Shown here: positions 26,797-33,472 of the stretch, in pieces
How the letters are laid out: the number at the start of each line of letters is the position of its first letter
Position numbering within the stretch: position 1 is the stretch's first letter
Origin: GCA-2687025 sp964473525
GTDB taxonomy: Bacteria; Poribacteria; WGA-4E; GCA-2687025
Direction of reading: 5' to 3'
DNA length: 64,000 nucleotides
Assembly: GCA_964473525.1 (NCBI GenBank)
Contig: CAYYPK010000013.1
Span: 62,001-126,000, forward strand
Position numbers and translations under genes: made by a program
The notes under the pieces: generated by a model
The model's input: only the letters and a program-made list of their open reading frames with translations
Database searches by the model: none
Told to the model about the DNA's origin: nothing

Positions 26797-28152
26797 ATGT
26801 TCGAGAGCCTATCGGAAAAGCTGGACGCCGCCTTCGCAGGCCTGCGAGGACGCGGCCGTCTAACCGACAAGCACATCAAGGACGTGATGCGCGAGGTGCG
26901 CCTCGCCCTGCTCGAAGCGGACGTCAACTTCCAGGTGGCGCGGGAGTTCATGCGCCGCGTTCAGGAGCGCGCCGTTGGGCAGGACGTGCTCAAGAGCCTG
27001 TCTCCCGATCAGCAGGTGCTGACCATCGTCAGCGAAGAACTTACCGCGCTGATGGGCGACACCGCGGCGAAGCTCTCGGTACCGCCGTCCGGGACGCAAG
27101 TTCTCCTCATGGTCGGCCTGAACGGCGCCGGTAAGACCACGGCGTCAGCCAAACTGGCGCTGAGCCTGCAGAAGCAAGGCAAGAAGCCGCTGCTGGTCGC
27201 GTGCGACATCTACCGCCCGGCCGCCATCAAGCAGTTGCAGGTGCTGGGAGAGCAGATCGACGTGCCGGTCCACACGATGGACACCGGGACGGCTCCCGCC
27301 AAGATAGCTGCCGCCGCCTTGGGCGTCGCGCAGAATGGCGGGCACAACGTCGTCATCCTGGACACCGCTGGCAGGATGCAGACCAACGACGAACTGATGG
27401 ACGAGCTCGACCAGATAACGTCGGTCGTCAAGCCCACGGATCGCCTGCTGGTAGTCGACGCGACGACCGGGCAGGAAGCGGTTAAGGTAGCCGAGGAGTT
27501 CCACCGACGCCTCGACCTCACGGGCATCGTCCTCTCGAAGATGGACGGCGACGCGCGCGGCGGCTCAGCCATTTCCATCCGCTCCGTGACCGAAGTGCCC
27601 ATCATGTACTTCAGCACGGGCGAACGCGTCGACGCGCTCGAGGACTTCCATCCCGACCGTATCGCCTCGCGCATTCTCGGGCAGGGAGACATGCTCTCCC
27701 TCATAGAGAAGGCCGAAGCGGTGATGGACGAGGAGAAGGCGGAGGCGCTCGAGGCGAAGATCCTCGAGAAGCAGGGACTGACGTTCGAGGACTTCCTCGA
27801 CCAGTTGGCGCAGATCAAGAAGATGGGCAGCCTGGACCAGGTTCTGGGCATGATCCCGGGCTTCGACGGCCTCAAGCGCAAGGGGCTCGAAGCCGACGAG
27901 GGACAGATGAAGCGAGTCGAGGCAATCATACTGTCGATGACTCCACAGGAGCGCATGGACCATCGACTGCTCGACGCCAGCCGCAAGCGCCGCATCGCCA
28001 AGGGCAGCGGCACGAGCGTGCAGCAGATCAACCAACTCGTGCAGCAGTTGTCGCAGATGAACCGCATGATGAAGCAGATTCCCAATATGATGGGAGGCGG
28101 GATGAACCGCAAACAGCGACGGGCCATGAAGCAGGGCCTACCGCTTCAGTAA
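26797..28152 (+). CDS. ffh: Signal recognition particle protein Ffh
   Basis: Ffh binds 4.5S RNA and signal sequences and directs nascent membrane proteins to FtsY. The 451 residues contain the N domain (residues 1-95), the GTPase G domain with GLNGAGKTT near residue 107, DTAGRMQ, and SKMDGDARGG, and the Met-rich M domain (about residues 320-451) with QMNRMMKQIPNMMGG and SGTSVQQINQL. The ATG start is standard. It leads a cluster with rpsP, khpA, trmD and rplS, an order seen in many bacteria. Confidence 0.98.
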   Translation: MFESLSEKLDAAFAGLRGRGRLTDKHIKDVMREVRLALLEADVNFQVAREFMRRVQERAVGQDVLKSLSPDQQVLTIVSEELTALMGDTAAKLSVPPSGTQVLLMVGLNGAGKTTASAKLALSLQKQGKKPLLVACDIYRPAAIKQLQVLGEQIDVPVHTMDTGTAPAKIAAAALGVAQNGGHNVVILDTAGRMQTNDELMDELDQITSVVKPTDRLLVVDATTGQEAVKVAEEFHRRLDLTGIVLSKMDGDARGGSAISIRSVTEVPIMYFSTGERVDALEDFHPDRIASRILGQGDMLSLIEKAEAVMDEEKAEALEAKILEKQGLTFEDFLDQLAQIKKMGSLDQVLGMIPGFDGLKRKGLEADEGQMKRVEAIILSMTPQERMDHRLLDASRKRRIAKGSGTSVQQINQLVQQLSQMNRMMKQIPNMMGGGMNRKQRRAMKQGLPLQ

Positions 28153-28164
28153 CGGAGGAAGAGA

Positions 28165-28542
28165 TTGGCAGCGCGTATTCGATTGCAGCGTGCAGGACGC
28201 AAGAAGCGACCGTTTTACCGTATCGTAGTAGCCGACCGGGCCGCTAACCGTGACGGGCGATTCGTCGAACGGCTGGGGCATTACGACCCGGTGCCGGCGG
28301 AGTTCGAGCTCGTGCTCAACGAGGAACGCGCGCTCTATTGGCTCAACATGGGCGCCGAGCCGAGTGACACCGTACGCAGCCTCATGCGGCGCACGGACGT
28401 GTGGGCGAAGTACAAGGGCGTCGAGACCGCGCCGCCCGAGCTGTCCACGGACGACGCCGAGGTAGCCGAGGAAGCCGCGCCGCCCGTAGTCGACGATGCG
28501 TCCGAGGAAACCGACGAGAACGACGACGCGGCCGAGGAATAG
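28165..28542 (+). CDS. rpsP: 30S ribosomal protein S16
   Basis: The 125-residue protein starts with the S16 core ARIRLQRAGRKKRPFYRIV, then DRAANRDGRFVERLGHYDP, and carries a 40-residue acidic tail rich in Glu, Asp and Ala that the usual 80-90-residue S16 lacks. The start codon is TTG at 28165, after a strong GGAGGAAG. It is 12 bases after ffh and belongs to the same transcript. Confidence 0.97.
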   Translation: MAARIRLQRAGRKKRPFYRIVVADRAANRDGRFVERLGHYDPVPAEFELVLNEERALYWLNMGAEPSDTVRSLMRRTDVWAKYKGVETAPPELSTDDAEVAEEAAPPVVDDASEETDENDDAAEE

Positions 28543-28567
28543 ACCCCGGCTAGGTGGGATGTGATCG

Positions 28568-28798
28568 GTGCAAGAACTCATCGAGTATCTCGCGCGAGCG
28601 CTCGTGGACAGCCCGGACGAGGTGTCTGTCGATGAGGGCCAGGCCGGCAGGACGACCATCATCGAGCTCCGCGTGGCTCCCGACGACCTTGGACAGGTCA
28701 TCGGGCGCCAGGGCCGCACGGCCAGGGCGCTCCGCACGGTGCTGGCGGCCGCCGCGACGCGCGAGGATGGCAAGGCGGTGCTCGAAATCATCGAGTGA
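28568..28798 (+). CDS. khpA: KH-domain RNA-binding protein KhpA
   Basis: This 76-residue protein is one KH domain with the GxxG loop in VIGRQGRTARALRTVL. KhpA pairs with KhpB in some Firmicutes to bind RNA and affect cell division. Its place just after rpsP is conserved in many bacteria. The start is GTG at 28568. In most genomes rimM comes next, but here trmD follows directly. Confidence 0.93.
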   Translation: MQELIEYLARALVDSPDEVSVDEGQAGRTTIIELRVAPDDLGQVIGRQGRTARALRTVLAAAATREDGKAVLEIIE

Positions 28799-28842
28799 CG
28801 CGGCTAATGGAGCGGAGCCGCGGCGGAGGAGTGCGAGGCACG

Positions 28843-29613
28843 ATGGCGTCCCCGCTCCTTACCTGCGATGTGGTCACGATCTTCCCGGACATGGTGACGC
28901 AGGCGCTCAGCTTTGGGATGCCGAGGCGCGCCGTCGAATGTGGCCGCCTGAACGTCCGCGCGCTGGACCTACGGGACTACGCCGAGGGGCCACACCGGCA
29001 GGTGGACGACTACCCCTACGGTGGCACGGCAGGGATGGTACTGAAGCCGGAGCCGCTCTACCGTGCGGTTGAGGCGGCCCAGCGGGACGACGGACCCGAC
29101 CCCTACGTGGTCTATATGACCCCGCAGGGAGAACAGCTCTCGCAACGGGCGTGCGAGCGGCTGTCCTTGAAGTCCCGACTGCTCATCATCTGCGGGCGGT
29201 ATAAGGGCGTGGACGAGCGGGTGCGGATGGACTTGGTCGACGAGGAGCTGTCCATCGGCGACTACGTGGTAAGCGGCGGCGAGATGCCAGCGCTTGTCCT
29301 GGTAGACGCCGTGGCAAGGCTGTTGCCTGGGGTGCTTAGCGACGCGGAGTCCGCGCTGAACGACTCGTTCGCGGACGATCTACTGGACGCGCCGCACTAC
29401 ACGCGACCAGCGGAGTGGGCGGGGAAGTCGGCGCCGGAGGCGCTGCTGAGCGGCGACCCCAAGAAGATATGGGCGTGGCGCCGACGCGAGGCGCTGAGAC
29501 GCACGTGGTCGCGACGGCCGGAGCTCCTCGAAGAGGCCGACCTGAGCGACGAGGATTTGCAGGTCCTGGCGGAGCTTAGGACTGAGAAGGACACGGAAGA
29601 GGACGGCCGGTAG
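28843..29613 (+). CDS. trmD: tRNA (guanine37-N1)-methyltransferase
   Basis: TrmD uses SAM to methylate G37 next to the anticodon of tRNAs such as tRNA-Pro(GGG), which lies at 58919 in this window, and prevents frameshifting. The 256 residues hold the SPOUT trefoil knot with YMTPQGEQLSQ, IICGRYKGVDERV, and IGDYVVSGGEMPALV, and the C-terminal HYTRPAEW region. The frame opens at 28795, overlapping khpA, but the ATG at 28843 is preceded by GGAGGAG and gives the usual start. The C-terminus is acidic. Confidence 0.96.
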   Translation: MASPLLTCDVVTIFPDMVTQALSFGMPRRAVECGRLNVRALDLRDYAEGPHRQVDDYPYGGTAGMVLKPEPLYRAVEAAQRDDGPDPYVVYMTPQGEQLSQRACERLSLKSRLLIICGRYKGVDERVRMDLVDEELSIGDYVVSGGEMPALVLVDAVARLLPGVLSDAESALNDSFADDLLDAPHYTRPAEWAGKSAPEALLSGDPKKIWAWRRREALRRTWSRRPELLEEADLSDEDLQVLAELRTEKDTEEDGR

Positions 29614-29652
29614 CTGGCAAAGCCAGTCGCCGTCAGGCAAAGGAAGAAGCAC

Positions 29653-30042
29653 ATGGATCTGCTGAAAGCGGTCGACGACCTGTACGCAGGCGAGCGCGAG
29701 AACTTCATCATCGCGCGCGATGAGGACGAGGAATTCTACCCGGGCGACACCGTCAAGGTGAACGTGCGCGTCATCGAGGGCGACCGAGAGCGGATTCAGC
29801 CGTTCGAAGGCGTCATCATGCGTCGCCACGCGAACGGGGCAGGCTCCTCGTTCACGGTGCGCCGGACGTCGTTCAGCGTCGCCACGGAGCGGACGTTCCC
29901 GCTCTTCTCGCCGCGCATCCAGAGCATCGAGATCGTGCGCCGCGGCTCCGTGCGTCGCGCGAAGCTCTACTACCTGCGCGAGCGGAGCGGCAAGAGCGCC
30001 CGTGTCAAGGAGCGCCCGTTCCGCCGCAGCAAGCAGGCGTAG
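29653..30042 (+). CDS. rplS: 50S ribosomal protein L19
   Basis: L19 sits at the interface of the two ribosomal subunits. The 129-residue protein has the conserved FYPGDTVKVNVRV, RIQPFEGVIMRRH, SFTVRRTSFSVATERTFP and the basic end KLYYLRERSGKSARVKE. It follows trmD by 39 bases, the classic trmD-rplS pair. Confidence 0.97.
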   Translation: MDLLKAVDDLYAGERENFIIARDEDEEFYPGDTVKVNVRVIEGDRERIQPFEGVIMRRHANGAGSSFTVRRTSFSVATERTFPLFSPRIQSIEIVRRGSVRRAKLYYLRERSGKSARVKERPFRRSKQA

Positions 30043-30051
30043 GCGCGCCGC

Positions 30052-30693
30052 GTGGATGCCGTGGCGCCCACGTACGCCGAGGAACTCCGTTGCGCCGCCA
30101 TGGGCTATGGCGTCATCGCGGGCGTGGACGAGGCAGGACGCGGCCCACTTGCCGGCCCCGTTGTCGCGGCGGCCGTGGTCTTCTCTGATGCGGATTCGGC
30201 GTCCTCCCATCCTCTGCTGACAGACTCCAAGCAGCTCACGCCGCGGAGGCGTGAGCAGGTGTACGACCACGTCGTGGAGACGGCGATGTCCTACGCCGTC
30301 GCCATCGTAGACGCCGACGAGATCGACCGCATCAACATTCTGCAGGCGTCCCTGGCGGCCATGGCGCGGGCGAGCTCGCAGCTAGATCCGCTCCCCGACT
30401 GCGTTCTCGTGGACGGCAACCACTCCCCGGCGCGACACTTCGGCGGCTCGCCGCCGTACATCGAAGCTCTGGTAAAGGGCGACGGGCGGTCCCTCTCCAT
30501 CGCGGCCGCGTCCGTTATCGCGAAGGTGACCCGCGACCGCCTGATGGTCGAATACGACGCCGAGTACCCGCAGTACGGCTTCGCCGGACACAAGGGCTAT
30601 CCAGCGCAGACGCACCGCGCCGCCATCGCCGAACACGGCCCGTGCCCCATACACCGACGCTCGTTCCGCGGCGTGCGAGAGCACTGTGGTTAG
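30052..30693 (+). CDS. rnhB: Ribonuclease HII
   Basis: RNase HII removes single ribonucleotides and RNA-DNA hybrids. The 213-residue protein has the catalytic Asp-Glu in GVDEAGRGPLAGPVVAAA, Asp in LVDGNH and Asp in VIAKVTRDRLM, followed by the GFAGHKGYPAQTH motif. The start is GTG at 30052; a later GTG or ATG near 30100 cannot be ruled out. It is 9 bases after rplS and overlaps yraN by eight bases, as in the common rplS-rnhB-yraN order. Confidence 0.95.
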   Translation: MDAVAPTYAEELRCAAMGYGVIAGVDEAGRGPLAGPVVAAAVVFSDADSASSHPLLTDSKQLTPRRREQVYDHVVETAMSYAVAIVDADEIDRINILQASLAAMARASSQLDPLPDCVLVDGNHSPARHFGGSPPYIEALVKGDGRSLSIAAASVIAKVTRDRLMVEYDAEYPQYGFAGHKGYPAQTHRAAIAEHGPCPIHRRSFRGVREHCG

Positions 30694-31075
30694 CTCTCCC
30701 GAGCGAGCGCGACGAGCCCGCGTCGGGGCGCGAGGCGAGGAGCTCGCCTGCGCCCGGCTAGAGGCCGACGGGTACGAGATACTTGAGCGCGGCTACCGAA
30801 CGCGTGATGGCGAGATCGACATCGTGGCGCGACACGACGGCACGACCGTGTTCGTCGAGGTGAAGACAAGGTCTAGCTCGGGGCACGGCGGCCCGCTGGC
30901 GGCGGTCACGCCGAGTAAGCAGGCGAAGATCTGCCGCGCGGCCATCGCGTACCTCCAGCAGCACGACCTCTGGGACACAGCATGCCGCTTCGACGTGGTC
31001 GGCATCGTTACTGGCGCCGGGGAGCCGACCGTCACGCACGTGGAGAACGCCTTTACGTGTGAGGAGCCAGGGTGA
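30686..31075 (+). CDS. yraN: YraN/UPF0102 nuclease-fold protein
   Basis: The 129-residue protein has the restriction-endonuclease-like fold of UPF0102: ARGEELACARLEADGYEIL, the catalytic-type DGEIDIVARHDGTTVFVEVK with Asp, Glu and Lys, and a second half with KQAKICRAAIAYL. The family is widespread, likely acts on DNA, and has no settled role. The start is GTG at 30686, overlapping rnhB. Confidence 0.93.
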   Translation: MVSSPERARRARVGARGEELACARLEADGYEILERGYRTRDGEIDIVARHDGTTVFVEVKTRSSSGHGGPLAAVTPSKQAKICRAAIAYLQQHDLWDTACRFDVVGIVTGAGEPTVTHVENAFTCEEPG

Positions 31076-31165
31076 GGGTCGTCGCGCGGTGTGCGGCGCG
31101 CCCGCGACCTGAGGTAACATGGGGCGGCACGGCACATACCACTCACGGCCCGAGAGGACGCGCGA

Positions 31166-31429
31166 ATGAGCGACGACGCCCAAGCAAGCCCGACCACGGT
31201 GGTCGATGCACGAGGGTTGCAGTGCCCCATGCCACTCGTGCGCGCGAGTCGGGCGGCCAAGGAGCTAGCCCCCGGGGAGTGGATCAAGGTGCTAGCGACG
31301 GATCGCGGATCTGTACCGGACTTCAAGGCGTGGATTGACGGCCGCGCGGAATACGAGCTGTTGTCCCAGGACGAGCAGCCGGGCGACGACGGCCGGACGG
31401 TGTACATCCATCATCTGAAGCGGCTGTAA
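31166..31429 (+). CDS. TusA-like sulfurtransferase
   Basis: This 87-residue protein has the TusA/SirA fold with the sulfur-carrying cysteine in LQCPMPLVR (Cys20 region), then the KVLATDRGSVPDFKAW strand-helix unit. TusA proteins pass persulfide sulfur between enzymes for tRNA thiolation, molybdopterin or sulfur oxidation. A DsrE2-type gene follows 21 bases later, a known pairing in sulfur trafficking. RBS GAGAGGACG stands before the ATG. Confidence 0.9.
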   Translation: MSDDAQASPTTVVDARGLQCPMPLVRASRAAKELAPGEWIKVLATDRGSVPDFKAWIDGRAEYELLSQDEQPGDDGRTVYIHHLKRL

Positions 31430-31450
31430 CGGCAGAAAAGGGGTGGGCCA

Positions 31451-32038
31451 ATGGCGATCGCGCAGGACGTGGCGCCGGGCGGAGACAAGGTGCTCGCGCT
31501 GGAGGCGCGTGTCGCTGAACTCGAGGCGACCTATGAACAGCGCCTGAAGGAGCTCGAAGCGCGTCTGCCCGAGGACCGCGTGACCATCGTCTGCTTCAGT
31601 GGCGATCTCGACCGCGCCATGGCCGCCTTCATCATCGCCACGGGCGCCCTGGCGATGGGCTACCAGGCTTCCATGTACTTTACGTTCTGGGGCCTCAGCA
31701 TCATCAAGGAGCAGGCTGAGACGGCAGGCAAGTCGTTCATGGAGAAGATGTTCACGATGATGCTGCCGGAGAACATGGAGAAGCTCGGCATATCCAGAAT
31801 GAACTTCGCCGGGGCCGGCGCCAAGATGATGCGCGGCATCATGGAGTCCAAGGGCGTCGCGACGTTGGACGAACTCATGGAGGTCGCACAGGAGATGGGC
31901 GTCCGCATCATCTCCTGCACCATGGCGATGGACATCATGGGCGTCACGGACGAGGAGATGCGGCCAGACCTGGACCGTGGCGGCGTGGGCACGTTCCTAG
32001 GCGACGCCTTCAAGTCCAAGGCCACCCTGTTCATCTAG
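31451..32038 (+). CDS. DsrE2-like sulfur-relay protein
   Basis: The 195-residue protein has an N-terminal coiled segment (residues about 14-42, ALEARVAELEATYEQRLKEL type) and then a DsrE/F-like domain: VTIVCFSGDLDRAMAAFIIA, GYQASMYFTFWGL, and the C-terminal cysteine in IISCTMAMDIMG. Met-rich segments in the middle suggest membrane contact. DsrE2 proteins bind sulfur together with TusA and rhodanese in sulfur-oxidising and other bacteria. With the TusA-like gene just upstream and thiD/thiE just downstream, a sulfur relay, perhaps to thiamine synthesis, is possible but not shown. Confidence 0.85.
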   Translation: MAIAQDVAPGGDKVLALEARVAELEATYEQRLKELEARLPEDRVTIVCFSGDLDRAMAAFIIATGALAMGYQASMYFTFWGLSIIKEQAETAGKSFMEKMFTMMLPENMEKLGISRMNFAGAGAKMMRGIMESKGVATLDELMEVAQEMGVRIISCTMAMDIMGVTDEEMRPDLDRGGVGTFLGDAFKSKATLFI

Positions 32039-32060
32039 GCGCTCACGGACGGACGCCGCG

Positions 32061-32852
32061 ATGAAGCAGATACTCACCATCGCTGGCTCAGACTCCGGCG
32101 GCGGCGCGGGCATCCAGGCGGACATAAAGGCTATCAGCGCGAACGGCGGATACGCCATGTCCGTCGTCACGGCGGTTACCGCGCAGAACACATGCGAGGT
32201 CACCGCGGCGCACGCGCTTCCCGAATCCCTCATCAGCGCCCAATTCGACGCGGTCTTCGACGACTTCGACGTGGCCGCCGTCAAGACCGGCATGCTCGCC
32301 TCACGCGAAATCACCAGCTGCGTCGCGGCCCTCCTGTCCGACAGAGACGCCCCCAACGTGGTGGTCGATCCCGTCATGATCTCGAAGAGCGGGCACGCGT
32401 TGCTGCCGCCGGACGCCGCCAACGTGTTGCGCACGCGGCTGCTCCCAGGCGCGCGCGTAGTGACGCCGAACGCGCACGAGGCGGCGCTCCTGTCGGGTGT
32501 CGCGCCGCGAACCGTCGCCGACGCGCGCGAGGCTGCTCGCCGCATCATGGACTCGGGCTGTGGCGCCGTGCTCGTCAAGGGCGGCCACCTCGACGATGAG
32601 CCGCGTGCGGTAGACGTTCTCTACGACGGCGTGAGCTTCGAGGAGTTCTCGTCGGACCGAATCGAGACAACGAGGACGCACGGCACCGGCTGCACATATT
32701 CAGCCGCTTTGGCGACCTTCCTGGGGCAGGGGTTGGACCTAGTGCCAGCCGTCGCGGCCGCCAAGGAGTACATCGCGGGGGCCATCAGACACGCGCCACA
32801 GATAGGACGCGGCCACGGCCCAACGCACCACTTCTGGCGCGCGCGGACATGA
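32061..32852 (+). CDS. thiD: Hydroxymethylpyrimidine/phosphomethylpyrimidine kinase
   Basis: ThiD phosphorylates HMP and HMP-phosphate to make the pyrimidine half of thiamine. The 263-residue protein has the ribokinase fold with ILTIAGSDSGGGAGIQADIK at the start, KTGMLAS, VVDPVMISKSGHALL, TPNAHEA and the ATP/anion-hole motif THGTGCTYSAALA. Its stop overlaps the thiE start (ATGA), so the two are coupled. I found no TPP riboswitch upstream; the gap to the DsrE2 gene is only 22 bases. Confidence 0.95.
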   Translation: MKQILTIAGSDSGGGAGIQADIKAISANGGYAMSVVTAVTAQNTCEVTAAHALPESLISAQFDAVFDDFDVAAVKTGMLASREITSCVAALLSDRDAPNVVVDPVMISKSGHALLPPDAANVLRTRLLPGARVVTPNAHEAALLSGVAPRTVADAREAARRIMDSGCGAVLVKGGHLDDEPRAVDVLYDGVSFEEFSSDRIETTRTHGTGCTYSAALATFLGQGLDLVPAVAAAKEYIAGAIRHAPQIGRGHGPTHHFWRART

Positions 32853-33472
32853 GCGTTCCGACGCCACGTCTTCTGGTGATTACGGACACGACCCTCCAGT
32901 CGCGGTACAGTCACGCGGAACTGGCGCAGCGCGCTATCGACGGCGGCGCCGACGGGATCCAGCTCCGCGACAAGGACGCGACGACCGGCGACCTACTCGC
33001 CTACGCGGACGCCACGCGGGACGTATGTGGACGGGCGGGCGTGCCGTTCTACGTGAACGACCGCGTCGACATCGCGCTTGCCGTCGCGGCCGACGGAGTC
33101 CACGTGGGGCAGGCAGACCTACCGGCGCGTGTCGCCCGACGTCTGCTTGGGCCGGCGGCCAGCGTGGGCGTGACGGCGTACACGCCACCCATGGCACGCG
33201 CGGCGTTGGACGCAGGCGGCGACTACGTCGGCTTCGGCCCGGTGTACGGCACGCAGTCGAAGGCCAACGCTCGACCCGCGACGGGCGTAGAAGGGCTCAC
33301 GGCTTTCGCGGCCTCCTGCTCGCTGCCCATCCTCGCCATCGGCAGCGTCGGCGCGGAGCATGTCTCCGAGCTGCTCGCCGCCGGCGCTCATGGCGTGGCG
33401 GTGATCTCAGCCGTGTGCTGCGCGCCGGATGTGACGGAGGCCGCGCGCGCCTTCGCTAGCCGCCTACCGTGA
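32849..33472 (+). CDS. thiE: Thiamine-phosphate synthase
   Basis: ThiE joins HMP-PP and thiazole phosphate to thiamine phosphate. The 207-residue TIM barrel carries GADGIQLRDKD, the PFYVNDRVDIALAV metal and pyrophosphate region, GVHVGQADLP, GDYVGFGPVYGTQSK with the phosphate loop, and AIGSVGAEHVSELLAAGAHGVAV split across its end. It overlaps thiD by four bases and the next gene by four (GTGA). Confidence 0.95.
   Translation: MSVPTPRLLVITDTTLQSRYSHAELAQRAIDGGADGIQLRDKDATTGDLLAYADATRDVCGRAGVPFYVNDRVDIALAVAADGVHVGQADLPARVARRLLGPAASVGVTAYTPPMARAALDAGGDYVGFGPVYGTQSKANARPATGVEGLTAFAASCSLPILAIGSVGAEHVSELLAAGAHGVAVISAVCCAPDVTEAARAFASRLP

Noticed and set aside
32039..32060. Possible TPP riboswitch before thiD
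   Set aside because: The gap is only 22 bases and contains no thi-box sequence.
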